64,000 nucleotides of DNA from Acanthosepion pharaonis. Taxonomy: Eukaryota > Mollusca > Cephalopoda > Sepiida > Sepiidae. Position numbers and translations under genes: made by a program. Under the pieces are notes generated by a model. That model searched no databases, was not told the DNA's origin, and saw nothing but the letters and a program-made list of their open reading frames with translations. The first letter of the stretch is position 1. Each line of letters opens with the position of its first letter. This document shows positions 11,532 through 21,936 of the stretch, one piece after another. The stretch covers positions 1,795,001 through 1,859,000 of the forward strand of contig CAHIKZ030000813.1 in NCBI GenBank assembly GCA_903632075.3, given 5' to 3'.

Positions 11532-11535
<4 letters not shown>
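11017..11535. other. No gene seen; CA runs
   Basis: Contains (AC)n near 11185-11240. A 'tgttagctctatcactg' block at 11464 recurs near 33962 and, reversed, near 43355. Confidence 0.5.
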
Positions 11536-11594
<59 letters not shown>

Positions 11595-11607
11595 ACACAT
11601 ACACACA

Positions 11608-11655
<48 letters not shown>

Positions 11656-11690
11656 TTATATATATATATATATATATATCGTTTTATTCC

Positions 11691-11741
<51 letters not shown>
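11536..11741. repeat. (TA)n blocks
   Basis: Three long TA runs separated by 'acacatacacacaatg' and 'cgttttattccatatatac'. The last one eats into the left end of the transposon that follows. Confidence 0.95.
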
Positions 11742-11745
<4 letters not shown>

Positions 11746-13243
11746 AAAATTGTAAACACGTTTCATCAGATAGGACTTAATCGGATAAGATTAACTATAC
11801 ACAGATGCTTAATAACTCAATATGCATAGAAATAAAAACAATGATTTAAATTAATCCCATTTATCCATTTTAATGGGTGAAAAAAGTCAATGTACAATGC
11901 AAATTTCAGATTTTAAAGCATTTAAATTGCTTCAATGCTCTAGATTATTCAAGGGAAATATTCTAGAATGTTCCAATAATGTTATCAGTTTGTTATTCTT
12001 AGGCTGCAATTGATAATCGTGAAAGAAGTTTTTCATCATGGAAAGATGTAAAGAATTGACAAATTCGCTAACATAACTGATTGTTAATCTCTGGAAAGAA
12101 GGTAAAAGTTATATGAAAATCTCAGACAACCTGAATATTCCATTTAGCGTCATTATTTCATTCATTGCAAGGTATAAAAAACTCAAAACTTTTGAAAACG
12201 AAAGAACAAAATCTTCAAAATCTTAAGGAAATTAATGCGTCAAATTAAACAAAATCCAATGGTTACTCATCAAGTGTCGCTGGATGAATTGCTTTTCATC
12301 AGGATTCTGTGTCATTTAACCGATAATAAGCAATGAAATTCATCTAAAGCCACGCTTCCCTCGGGAAACTCTAATGATATTGAAAAGACGGAGATGCCAG
12401 ATTGAGATTTTGTTCTTGAACATAAGAATAAGGAAAAATCGTATTGGAAAAGAGTATTAAAGACAGATAAAACCAAACTTGAGTTGTTTGGTTGTCATTC
12501 TAGAAATTAGGGAGGAAAGATGGCGATGCCTTCAAACAAAAGAACACAGTTCCAGCAGTGAAATTTGGTGATGACAGCATCATGGTTTGGGGATGTTTTT
12601 CTGCAAAAGGTATTGGCAACATATCAGTAACAGATGGTAGAATGAATACCGCAGCATAACAAAATATTTTGGATGCAAATTTAATGATTTCAGTTGCAAA
12701 TTTTGAACTTCCTCCTGATAATGACAAGATAATGATCCTAAGCACATTGCAAAATCTACGAATACACGGCTTGCTAAAAGTGATGTAAATATCCTGAAAT
12801 GGCCAAGTCAGTCCCCAGACTAAACCCAATCGAGAATCTGTGGCGTTATTTCAAAATTCAAAATCAATCGAGAGCGCTAACAAACATCCCCGATCTAAAG
12901 ACCATATGCAAAGAAGAATGGAACAAAATACCAACTAAAATTTGCAAAACATTAATTGAGAACTACAAGAAGAGGTTGGATGCTATAGAAGTGAATAATG
13001 GCTATTCTACAAAGTATTAAATGAAGATTATGTATTCTTTTCTGTATTGTACGAATACTTTTTTCAAACTTTAAAATGAATAAATGGGATTTATTTCTCT
13101 TCAATCAAATATTTTCCTATTTTCTATGCATATTTAGTTATTATGCATCTGTTTACAGTTAATTATATGAATAAGTATATTTATTCATTAGTTGGAAAGA
13201 CAATAAATTAAAAATCTGTATGTGTACGAATATTTGTTTCCCC

Positions 13244-13248
<5 letters not shown>
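11742..13248 (+). mobile_element. Degenerate Tc1-like DNA transposon
   Basis: Long inverted terminal repeats flank a transposase relic. The left repeat (about 11785-11875, 'acagatgcttaataactc', 'tatgcatagaaat', 'cccatttatccatttta') is inverted at about 13075-13170. The outer right end reads 'tatttgtttcccccacta' up to a TA at 13247, like Tc1 termini. The left terminus is missing and replaced by (TA)n, so the element could not be excised as it stands. Confidence 0.8.
12038..13020 (+). pseudogene. Tc1-like transposase, broken
   Basis: A cut-and-paste transposase of the IS630-Tc1-mariner superfamily. The ATG at 12038 opens a paired-like helix-turn-helix region ('LWKEGKSYMKISDNL'), but an in-frame stop falls 13 codons in. 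The first catalytic Asp sits in 'KTDKTKLELFG' (about 12465). The second is in 'DNDPKH' (12728). The catalytic Glu follows 34 residues later in 'LNPIENLW', giving a DD34E arrangement. Several frameshifts and stops break it, including a 1-nt deletion between the Ser-Pro-Asp and Leu-Asn-Pro codons (about 12820). The last 73 codons are still open to the TAA at 13018. It is inactive. A 140-bp fragment of the same gene is at 15962. Confidence 0.85.
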
Positions 13249-13277
<29 letters not shown>

Positions 13278-13279
<2 letters not shown>

Positions 13280-14141
13280 GCGCATATTTAGTACAATTTA
13301 AAAATCACAGATAACTGCGTTTGTGCAATTTAAGATGCACAAGATTTTGTCTAGCGCAATTTCAGTGCTTCAATTTTTCTTCAGAAGGTGAAGTCGCATT
13401 TGACCCGAATAAAATGCCCCGTCCTTATCTTCCACCGACAGCATCCCTTTTGACTTAACTTCTTGTGCAACCACTGCATACATAAATGCATTAATGCACT
13501 AGTGCCCACTTGTCATCACGGTCATTAATTACAGATTAATTGCTAGCATTTCATTTTCCTCCTCAACAATTTCTCATTTTCACCCGTCTGTGTATATCTG
13601 TTACACCATAGAGTATTTCTTTGTACGTCGCATATTTGTGTGTGCGGGAGATGCACTTGCCCTGTCGCAGACAGACACCCGATACTTATTATAATGTCAG
13701 TTGATAGTTTTCCCTGATTGCTTCTCTGATCGCAACAGCATTTGGTTGTCCTCATCACCAGCAGACCAAAATGTCGGTATCTACAAGTGTGAGTCTGCCT
13801 TTCATAACAGACCCATTCATACCTTTAAGTCTGCGTTCGAGCCCGATTAGGTATCTACCAGAGAATAACGAGCAATACAGGTGAGTTCGAGAAATGCCAA
13901 TACCTATCTACCATGGTTTGGGTTCATCAGACAAATAAACATTAATTTGCTCTGTAGATACTCACTACACTTGCAAAAGCTCTATGGATACGTAAATACG
14001 CCCGTGTCTACGATAACTGAACGTCTGTCAAATGTCTGTATCATCCTTTATCAAAGTGACACGATATATATCAAGTCCCTGCAGCCTTTCCTTTGTAAAC
14101 AAGAAGGAATACCCTATTGGCCTGAATATTGTCTCTTTTTA
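13278..14141. other. No gene seen
   Basis: Mixed sequence without recognisable repeats. 'gcgttcgagcccg' at 13835 resembles a B box, but no A box or stem structure is visible near it. Confidence 0.5.
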
Positions 14142-14168
14142 ATATATATATATATATATATAATTAAT

Positions 14169-14245
14169 TAAACCTAAAGAACCAGACAAACCTACCAAGG
14201 TTTCACCTACGCGAATCGTCAAGGAAAGCTGTCTTTATTTAGTTA
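14169..14245. repeat. Dispersed repeat, pairs with 3180-3262
   Basis: Second copy of the 'ccagacaaacctacc' repeat. It follows a short (TA)n at 14142-14162, as the first copy does. Confidence 0.6.
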
Positions 14246-14450
14246 TTTTACTTACTCGTATCGGTTTTTGTTTTTCTTTGGACTGTGAACTTGGATGCTA
14301 GACGATTATTTTCAGCTGACGTACATGTTCTTTGTTCTTTCATTTTTATATACCTTTTTTCTCTTTGGTATTGGTTTGATTATTTGCAAATCAAGGCACC
14401 GAAGGTTTTCCGGACGAGTATAATTTCTTATACTGATAAGATTATTACTA

Positions 14451-14453
<3 letters not shown>

Positions 14454-14513
<60 letters not shown>
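14454..14513. repeat. (TA)n microsatellite
   Basis: About 60 bp of pure TA, directly upstream of the Penelope-like fragment. Confidence 0.95.
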
Positions 14514-14516
<3 letters not shown>

Positions 14517-14790
14517 CAACGAACAATGTGACAATGTGATAACCGTATTCGGAAATTAAAAACATACCTACCACACACTAAGAATTAAGCTAAAAAATCG
14601 AATCATCCTTGATAATGGCTGAAGGTATAGCCGAAAACGCTCGGAAATATAAAACATTTGGACAGTTCTTACACACCCTTGATCCAGAAAAGGAAGCTCT
14701 TGTTAGAACACAAGAAAAATTAAATAAAAAGCTTAACCGTAGTACCTTGTTTGTCGTTTTTAATCAAACATGCATGCATGCATATATATA
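14514..14790 (+). pseudogene. Penelope-like element: LTR-like region and ORF start
   Basis: Matches 49800-50075 (+) and 49200-49436 (-). The leader holds 'ccttgataatggctgaagg' and 'tatagccgaaaacgctcgg', a small stem (GGCT...AGCC) between a GATAA box and GAAA. The open frame at 14609-14809 then gives 'RTQEKLNKKLNRSTL' and a Phe-Asn-x-Thr-Cys end. These resemble the N-terminal region of Penelope-like retroelement proteins, which precedes reverse transcriptase. The copy stops in 'catgcatgcatgca' and (TA)n, so the RT and endonuclease are absent. The Penelope assignment is supported by the GIY-YIG-like piece beside the copy at 49800. Confidence 0.65.
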
Positions 14791-14957
14791 TATATATTTT
14801 TTTTTCTAAAGAATTAATGCATTTTTTATTTATCAATCTGATAGAGTTTATCGATTTAAACGCTGTTTTTAGTGGATACTTGTATTTGAGTATATGTCCC
14901 GTTTATTTCTTAAACAGAATTTATTTACTTTATAATATTTCAGAAATCTTAATAAAG

Positions 14958-15190
14958 AAAACCATGTGCTCCTCGGCAGGATTCGAACCTGCGACACACT
15001 AGTTAGATGGTAACCACAGTTAGATGCAACATTTTCTAGAGAGACTTCGCTACAAAAACCTAACTAACCAATAAGGTTGAATTGCGCCTTTTAGCGAAAT
15101 ATTTCTTCTTACAGACTGTCGGAATTTTCATGTCTGCTCAGTTTTGTACCCGAACGTAAACAAAGCAATTTACTAAAGAAGTAATTGATC
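14958..15190 (-). mobile_element. SINE-C, tRNA-derived
   Basis: On the minus strand a perfect T-arm ('gcaggttcgaatcctgc', B box GTTCGAATC) is preceded by 'gtggttaccatctaac'. No acceptor stem pairs with CGAGGAG, so it is not a working tRNA. Shared 'tttctagagagacttcg' and 'aagcaattt' blocks link it to 23835-24075. Confidence 0.6.
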
Positions 15191-15373
15191 TTTTATTCAT
15201 TAATTCGACAGATTTTATCATTTGAAGCGTTATTTTTAGTGGATACTCATATTTGAGTAGACGCTCCTTTTATGTATAAAACAGTATACGCATTTATTTA
15301 GTTATTTTCGTCTAGTTCTAGTTGTTTAGCCATCATTTTTTTCTAAAATGTTCTTTGTTTCGATTCGCCTCTT

Positions 15374-15663
15374 TACAGAGATTACAAGGTGCAATGGGTA
15401 AAATGTTGCCATCTTATATTTTTAATTTCTCGCATGCACTTTGTGTGATTTTGATTTTGTCAATTTCACAGTATAGTAGGGTCAGTTGGACACCATCAGT
15501 GTGAAAAAGAGCAACACAACACAATTCAATCTGCCAGAAATTTAGAAACGGCATGATTTACTGTGTGTTATTCATTCCTGAAGCTTCAATATGAACATTT
15601 CAGAGTCAATCTGAGGAAAGTCCAGAAGATTCAGAAAGAGTTTGATGAGTCTAATGGTGATTA
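15374..15663. repeat. Dispersed repeat E copy 1
   Basis: Direct match to 16229-16490: 'gttgccat...ttatatttttaatttc', 'gcatgc', 'tttgtgtgattttg', 'agtatagtagggtcagttgg', 'aacatttcagagtc'. A shorter relic ('gatgggtaaattgtcgcc') is at 39320. In the second copy the end encodes an acidic Ser-Glu-Asp-rich stretch, so it may be a transposon gene end. The family is not recognised. Confidence 0.65.
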
Positions 15664-15961
15664 TGAAAGTATTTAAAGTTTTCACACGTGATGGTGCCAT
15701 TAGGCCTCCATTCATTTTAAGAATAAAATTTGCTATAAAAACGGGCATAAGATATATAAACTTTTTACATTTCTCATGGAAGTTAGTATGAGGAAGCAAA
15801 CTTAAATTTAAAAGCACCAGTCCTCAAACATCCAATATGGCAGTTGTTGAATAGTTTGTATATATATAGAAGATACAGGCTAGGGCGACATTTAAAGATT
15901 TGCCATCTTCTCTGACGTATAGTTTGTTTTAGTAACAGAAGATTTATAGTCATAAGACCAT

Positions 15962-16103
15962 GGTTGTCATTCTAGAAATTATGGAGGAAAGCTGGCGATG
16001 CCTTTCAAACAAAAGAACACAGTTCCAGCAGTGAAATTTGGTGATGACAGCATCATGGTTTGGGGATGTTTTTTTTCTGCAAAGGTATTGGCAATACATG
16101 GGG
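15962..16103 (+). pseudogene. Fragment of the Tc1-like transposase
   Basis: About 140 bp corresponding to 12493-12622, the stretch between the first and second catalytic Asp codons ('ttgtcattctagaaatta', 'gatgacagcatcatgg'). No ends are present. It shows that the family at 11742-13248 was multicopy. Confidence 0.8.
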
Positions 16104-16228
16104 CTGCAAAACTAAGTATACAGTAAGATATTACCCCAATGGACTTCTATAACTGGAGATGTGTAAAAGATATATATTTTGTTTTCCATTACTGTATACC
16201 TACTTTTGCACCTTTCCTCAATATCCAT

Positions 16229-16490
16229 GGCGCAATGAGTAAATTGTTGCCATTTTATATTTTTAATTTCGCGCATGCGCTTTGTGTGATTTTGATTTTG
16301 TCGACTTCACAGTATAGTAGGGTCAGTTGGGCAACGTCTGACAGAAAAAAAGAGCACCATGACGCAATTCATTCCACCAGTGCTTGGCATTCGCGCCGGA
16401 AGCTCCAATACAAACATTTCAGAGTCTGAATGTTTATCTGATGAAGACTCAGAGGACTGGGAAAGTGTTAGAAGAGTCTAAAGGCGATTA
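16229..16490. repeat. Dispersed repeat E copy 2
   Basis: Partner of 15374-15663, in the same orientation about 850 bp downstream. Read on the plus strand its end gives 'NISESECLSDEDSEDWESV' before a stop. Confidence 0.65.
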
Positions 16491-17240
16491 CTATATATAA
16501 ATTCTTTTATATCTTTCCTTGTTCTTTTCTATATAGCAGTTTTTACGTGTTCATTTTTACTACAAAAATAAACTTTTGAACCCATAGGAAAATATTTAAA
16601 ATTACAAATTTGAGACCCTTAATGAGAGTTCAAGCAGACAGAAGTGGTGATCTGATAATCAAATAATTACTAAATGCAGAGATTTAGCAAATCTAGCTTT
16701 TCAAGCATGAGATTAGTAGCGTTTGATAACGAGTCAGTATAGAACTCATTAGATCTTAATGATTTTATACTCGAGTGACATACACCTACAGCGTTTGAGT
16801 TACTATATTTCTACTTGCTTGCCTGATTTGTTTGGTAAAATACTTTGACTTGACTTCGCGGTTTTAATAATCTCTTTAATTTAATTTTATTTTATAGAAC
16901 TTCATGTTAAACAATAGTTTTTAAGAAAGATTTTTTTTTTTATAGCGAAGAATAAATTCTTAGGATTTCTTACTCTTGAGCATGCAACATACAACTGGTC
17001 ATGCGTAAATGTTTCTTTCTCGAGTTTGGCCTTGTGATTTGTTTACAGTTCACGCTAAGGCAGAGTGAACTGAAAACTGGATGCTTGTACATATAAAAAC
17101 TTAAAGAAAAGATATGTAATATTGCACTTTTATTAGATAAGTATTTTTATTTTAATCGTTGATTTGTTTTTAAAATAGTGGAATTATTTTGTATGTTAGA
17201 TAAAATTTTTAATTTTTCCAAAAAGTGAATGAAAATATAT
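16491..17240. other. No gene seen
   Basis: AT-rich sequence with no repeat partner that I can find in this window. Confidence 0.5.
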
Positions 17241-17413
17241 TGTACTAAGCTATGCACCCTAGTAAAACCAGATATATTTTGTACCCACTTACCTATTTGC
17301 CCTCCCCACCCCAAATTTGGTTTCGATCAGTCAATTGTATGGCTATTTTAGAGTGTGTGACGGACGGACAGACTAAAAGAAGTCACAGAATTTTACATAT
17401 AGATTGGAAGATA
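17241..17413 (+). mobile_element. 3' end of a widespread invertebrate retroelement
   Basis: 'ccccaaatttggtttcgatc', a GACGGACGGACAGAC block and a final 'tacatatagattgg' form a tail pattern common to dispersed repeats in many invertebrates. The element at 59896-60683 ends the same way. The class is not settled from sequence alone. Confidence 0.5.
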
Positions 17414-17489
17414 TTTGATAATGTGGCAACTTTACTGTAACGTTGCAATCAGCTATTTTTCACAACCCTAAACTGACCGCTCATCTCCA

Positions 17490-17770
17490 TCGATTCAAGC
17501 GTGTATCGTTAAGAGCAACAAAAGACAGGAAGTTGTGGAGAACCATGATCCTACACATCTTGAAAAGAAATAGCCCATAGAAGTGGGGAAGTAAATGAAT
17601 TTGTGTAGCTGAATGCAGCAAAAAGCAGAAAGCTATGGAGACCCATAAACGGACATAAAAGAAAAAGAAAGAGAAGGTTTACGTATTTCTGATATCAACA
17701 AAGGAGAGGAGGATATGGAGGGTCATGATCGTGCACATTTTCGACGAACATGGCATATAGAGTAAAAGTT
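17490..17770 (+). pseudogene. Three successive LINE ORF2 3' crumbs
   Basis: The short LINE ending with 'gacaggaagttgtggag' occurs three times in a row (about 17522, 17638 and 17705), each with decayed flanks. Each corresponds to the Asp-Arg-Lys-Leu-Trp-Arg type ending of the LINE family at 17945. Several 5'-truncated insertions, or a small tandem duplication, would explain it. Confidence 0.5.
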
Positions 17771-17804
17771 TCATTATAAACCAGCGTTTTATTCTCATTC
17801 TACC

Positions 17805-17890
17805 TCTATATGCCAAGTCGTGTCAGGAGGCGGATGATAACGGTTCTCCACAACTTCTCTGTTGTTGCTCTACAGAAGGCCATTGAGGAT
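17805..17890 (-). pseudogene. LINE ORF2 3' crumb
   Basis: The same LINE ending in reverse ('ggttctccacaacttc', 'gttgttgctctaca'). It faces the plus-strand crumbs upstream. Confidence 0.5.
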
Positions 17891-17944
17891 ACCGTGGACT
17901 GAACATTAGAGAAACGACAAAATTTTAGAGAAAATGAAAACTAA

Positions 17945-18212
17945 TAGTTAACATCAGGAAGAGACAGTTGATGTTTCTTGGGTACATAACGAGGAAGGAG
18001 GGCTTGGAAAATCTGACACACACGGGACACAAGAGAGAGAGAGAGAGAGAGAGGAAAACAACTCATAACATAATTAGTGAGCTTGAGTAAATAGATGGTG
18101 GAACAGAGATTGGGAGAAATTGCAGAAAGACAAAGTTTATTAAGATTTACAAGGGACAGGAAGTTGTGGAGAGTCATCATCACCTACGTCCTGTCAGGAA
18201 ACGGCTCATTAA
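17945..18212 (+). pseudogene. LINE ORF2 C-terminus
   Basis: The longest copy of this tail. It reads as 'RRQLMFLGYITRKEGLENL', a low-complexity gap with (GA)n at 18031-18051, then 'KWMVEQRLGEIAERQSLL' and 'FTRDRKLWRVIITYVLSG' before a stop. This matches the ending of a LINE family also seen at 20760-21060 and 21380-21625. The frame is disrupted by the GA repeat. It is post-RT sequence without catalytic motifs. The clade is uncertain; the tail style differs from the CR1/Jockey-like copies at 10205, 29320, 53503 and 62340, so at least two LINE lineages are present. Confidence 0.7.
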
Positions 18213-18244
18213 GAAGTAACTCTTGTCCCTTTTGTATTCATTTC

Positions 18245-18690
18245 TTCATGTCAATCTATCAGCCTGTTCCCACCTATCAATGTTCATATCCTGTGTGTTT
18301 GTTTTTCTTTGTGTAAGTTCTTGTGTATGTGTGTATATTCCTGTGTGTGTGTCAGCAATTCTGTGTGTGCGTTTGTGATCAACTGTGTGTGTCTGTTTCT
18401 GTGTGTGTGTGTGTGGATTTGTGTTTCTGTTTATGTTTCTCTTTATGTGTGTGTGTGTGTACGTGTGGTTGAATTTCTATGTGTGTGTGATTGTATTTCG
18501 TTGTCCGTATGCGTGTTTGCGATTCTGTATGTGTGTAGGTTTCTGTTTTTGTGCAACATGTTTGAGTTTCCCTCTGTGTGTGGCTGTGCTTGTGTTTCTG
18601 TGTACGTGTATGTTTCTCACTGTGTGTGTAAGTGCGTGCGCGTGCGTTAGCAAGCATATTGCTAGATCTATCTACTTATTTATTCAGCTA
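18245..18690. repeat. Left arm of a TG-rich inverted duplication
   Basis: A TGTG-rich block with irregular 'tttctgtgt' spacing whose full order of interruptions is repeated, inverted, at 19236-19690. Unique edge sequences ('atctatcagcctgttc' at 18256 and 'catattgctagatctatcta' at 18653) are also shared. This is a true duplicated segment, not two independent TG runs. Confidence 0.85.
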
Positions 18691-19235
18691 TCAATTTTTC
18701 GATATTTTTTTAAGTTACTCGCTTCTCTCGCCCCCTGAGTGCTAAATTCTCTTAGCCTTTTTCCTAAAAAAATCCAGCTGCCTCTTCTTGATTATTTTTA
18801 GCAGTTTCTTTATATTTTAAAAATTCCATAGTAGAACGATATCTCAATTGCTTCAAGTGTTTTCTTCATTTTTTTGTCCGTTATTCATTGCTATTTAGAA
18901 TATTTAATATTAGACTTTTTTTTATTTGATTCCAACGACATTTTTTCGATTCTTTAAGACCTTCTTCGGTTGCTAAAAAAAAACATATTTTTGATATTTC
19001 TATTTGTCTTCGGATTTAATTACACTGAAGTGTCGGCCATGTTTTCTTTTTCACCACGCGTATCGGGACAAAACATTGACGAACCAAGATGAATCACAAT
19101 GGGATCGGGTTTGTCAAGAGATCTGATATGATCTCTTAACCACAGTGTTTCGTTAACAGCTGTTAACCAGATTTCCAACGAATTTCAACTATTTTACTTG
19201 TTCGGTTTTTTTTCGTCCTTTAAGAATGTAACGTA
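18691..19235. other. Spacer between inverted arms; no gene seen
   Basis: AT-rich sequence of about 545 bp, with no coding signal that I can see. Confidence 0.5.
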
Positions 19236-19690
19236 ATCCTCAAAATAAATAGATACATCTAGCAATATGCTCGCTTAGGCACGCACGCATACACGCACAC
19301 GTACTCACACACAGAGTGAGAAACACACACGTACACAGAAACACAAGCACAACCACACACAGAGGGAAACACAAACGCATACACAAAAACAGAAACCTAC
19401 ACACATACAGAATCGCAAACACACATACGCACAACGAAACACAATCACACACACATAGAAATTCAACCACACACACACACAAAGAGAAACATAAACACAT
19501 ACACACACAGAAACACAAATCCACACGCACACAGAAACAAACACACACACAATTGATCATAAACACACACACATACACACACACATAATCACAAACGTAC
19601 ACACATAAACGCTGACACACACAGGAACATGCACACAGACACAAAAACTTACAGAAAGAAAAACACACAGGATATGAACATAGATAGGTG
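19236..19690. repeat. Right arm of the TG-rich inverted duplication
   Basis: Inverse of 18245-18690 at roughly 85-90%, reading ACAC on the plus strand. The outer edge continues into the (GATA)n array. Confidence 0.85.
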
Positions 19691-19702
19691 CGAACAGGCT
19701 GA

Positions 19703-19708
19703 TAGATT

Positions 19709-19758
<50 letters not shown>

Positions 19759-19777
19759 CAGACAGTAAACAGACTCT

Positions 19778-19836
<59 letters not shown>

Positions 19837-19864
19837 GAGAACAGGCTGATAGATAAGTAGGCAC

Positions 19865-19915
<51 letters not shown>
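19703..19915. repeat. (GATA)n compound array
   Basis: GATA runs separated by 'cagacagtaaacagactctg' and 'gagaacaggctgatagataa'. The 'acaggctgatagat' spacer also sits at the edge of the inverted arm (19692), so the arm edge seeded, or was captured by, the array. Confidence 0.9.
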
Positions 19916-19916
<1 letters not shown>

Positions 19917-20099
19917 TAGGCTATAATGGTTAGAAGCTCGGAATGAATACTCGGCCAGAGGAGGTCGAAATCTAATCGTGTTCGTTGTATTCTTTGGGAA
20001 ATCTCTAAATCTTTCTCACTGCATCCCACCTGTCGGATTAATAACTTAATGCAACTGTCTAAAAGAAGGACCACTCTCACTTCAAAACCGGCTGTGCAT

Positions 20100-20213
20100 G
20101 GTGCTATCAACTCCAACCCGTGAATATTATAAATTAATTGATTTAAAATATTTTTTTTCGCTACACAGTTCTAACCATGTTTCAAAAATGGAAGCTGAAA
20201 GTCTCCAATTTAA

Positions 20214-20217
<4 letters not shown>
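20100..20217 (+). repeat. Family Y fragment
   Basis: 'cgctacacagttctaacc' and 'atgtttcaaaaatgg' link it to the foldbacks at 34348-34635 and 50141-50405. It ends directly on (TA)n at 20218-20276. Confidence 0.65.

Positions 20218-20276
<59 letters not shown>
20218..20276. repeat. (TA)n microsatellite
   Basis: Pure TA of about 58 bp, sandwiched between family Y and dispersed repeat D. Confidence 0.95.
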
Positions 20277-20279
<3 letters not shown>

Positions 20280-20470
20280 GACTCCCCTGTCGAATTCGAC
20301 GTATGAGGTGAAACAGATCAGTTCCAAGGAAACCGACAGCCGGACAACAGCACATGAGATTTGATTTTAGTGGTGATGGTTTTGTGCAGGACCGTCCACA
20401 CTTTTTGAAGGGCCGAATACAGAGTCCTGGTGCACTACGTGCCACAAGGTCCCCAAACGACCCTCCGCAG
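20277..20470 (-). repeat. Dispersed repeat D, reverse copy
   Basis: Opposite orientation to 8906-9050 and more complete on its inner side ('gatgagatttgattttag', 'ggaccgtccacac'). It runs into SINE-A at about 20495. Confidence 0.65.
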
Positions 20471-20494
20471 GTTTTGAATTCTGAGTTGTCCTTC

Positions 20495-20640
20495 TCCTAG
20501 ACCAGTTGCCATCCAAGGCTATAGAACCCAGTCTGTCCTGCTATTTACCCATAGCTGGGGAGCGAAGAAGAGGATTCACACCTTTCCCAAGGGTATTAGC
20601 ACGTAAGTGAATGTAACTGGATATTTCCACTTACCTAAAT
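20495..20640 (-). mobile_element. SINE-A body, head missing
   Basis: The best-preserved body of this SINE ('tccaaggctatagaaccc', 'tatttacccatagctggg', 'gtattagcacgtaagtg'). It breaks off before the tRNA head, replaced after 20630 by unrelated sequence. Confidence 0.75.
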
Positions 20641-20759
20641 AGATGTACATCTAAATCAGTCATTATGGAGTATTGAACGTTTTCAGTAGGCCAGATGTAA
20701 TTTTCTTGGCTTCATCCTGGCATTTTGAGAAATTCTGCATTTAGATTTGTGTGTTTTAA

Positions 20760-21060
20760 ATTATGAAATGTCTAGAAAGTGTTTTAACAGTGGACTAAAA
20801 GTGTGACACCGAAATCCGAAGGCGTATTGGGATAGCACAAGAATTCCAAAAGCTAAGCAGATTATTAAAAATAGAAAAAAAAACTTTGCTAGAAACAAGG
20901 AGGCGTGTACTGAACTGTTTCGTGATATCTGTCCTCCTGTATGGCAATAAATGCTGGACAATATCCTCAAAGAGGAAGAAGAGACTCGAAGCAACAGAAA
21001 TGTGGTTCTATAGAAAATATGAGCAACGAGGAAGTTTAGGATAGAATAGAAAAAAATGAA
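20760..21060 (+). pseudogene. LINE ORF2 fragment after the RT domain
   Basis: The plus strand gives 'RIGIAQEFQKLSRLL', then 'RRRVLNCFVISVLLYGNKC' and 'RLEATEMWFYRKYEQRG'. This is the conserved stretch that follows the reverse transcriptase in a common LINE group. The Leu-Leu-Tyr-Gly-x-x-Cys-Trp hallmark is retained. The upstream RT core and downstream end are absent; the matching end lies 300 bp on at 21380, so one element with an insert is possible. An antisense frame at the same place is a shadow. Confidence 0.7.
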
Positions 21061-21379
21061 ACAAATACTTAAAATTGTTGGAATTTTGGGGTACTTTTTA
21101 GTAGTAGTGAGCTAGCCAAAATGAGCTGACTCATTTTATAGTCCATCTAGACAAGGGTTAACCAATCAGAAAGCTCAAAATATTCAATCCGACGTGTATA
21201 AAGGCAGCCATTTTGTTTTTTTTTTTCTCTAAAAATATCTTCACTGCCAACCTCTGATATCGAAGACTTAAAGAATTACTTAACAGCTGCCACTTTCTCC
21301 GAATCTTCACTGCCAACCTCTGATATTGAACACATTACGGACTTCGCTGGATTCTACATTTAGAGACTACGGCAAACAT

Positions 21380-21625
21380 GGTCAACAAAAACCAGGAAGA
21401 AACAGTTGAGATTACTACGGTACATAATGAGGAAAGAGGGCTTGGAAAGTTTGATACTCACAAAACAGAATGAATGCAAAAGAGACAGAGGAAAGCAACG
21501 CATATCTTGATTAAATGGATGGCAAAACAGGCTTTAGAAGAAATATCAGAAATACAACATTTATTAAAAGCTACAAGAGACAGGAAGTTGTGGAGAGCCA
21601 TGAGTATCTACGTCCTAAAATAGAA
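21380..21625 (+). pseudogene. LINE ORF2 C-terminus
   Basis: Parallel to 17945-18212: 'RKKQLRLLRYIMRKEGLESL', then 'KWMAKQALEEISEIQHLL' and 'ATRDRKLWRAMSIYVL' spread over two frames by indels. It continues the element begun at 20760, if the 320-bp gap is an insertion or degraded spacer. Confidence 0.65.
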
Positions 21626-21936
21626 GTGGTTATCATATCTATCGACCCGTTTCATTAAGCTTATCATTGGAAGCAGAATATTATCAAATATTTTTAAGGT
21701 TCCCAAAATTCTAGATGTTATCTTTTATATAGTGCTGCTCATGACACCGCAATTCTAACATCTATGTCTTTCTGTCAGGAGTTCGACCATGATCCTAAAT
21801 ATACAAAAAGCATTCACTTAAATATGATTAAAAGCCTTGAATTATGTTTTAATTTTTTCGATCAAGGACACAATTCCAAGCAGATTAATGTATAATAATT
21901 CTTCATCTCAAAAACGAAAAAGCAATAAGCCTAAAT

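Noticed and set aside
14958..15030. tRNA gene on the minus strand
   Set aside because: T-arm is perfect but no acceptor stem or anticodon arm closes; it fits a SINE head.
18309..19668. Cys/Val-rich frames
   Set aside because: (TG)n reading; frames occur on both strands of both arms.
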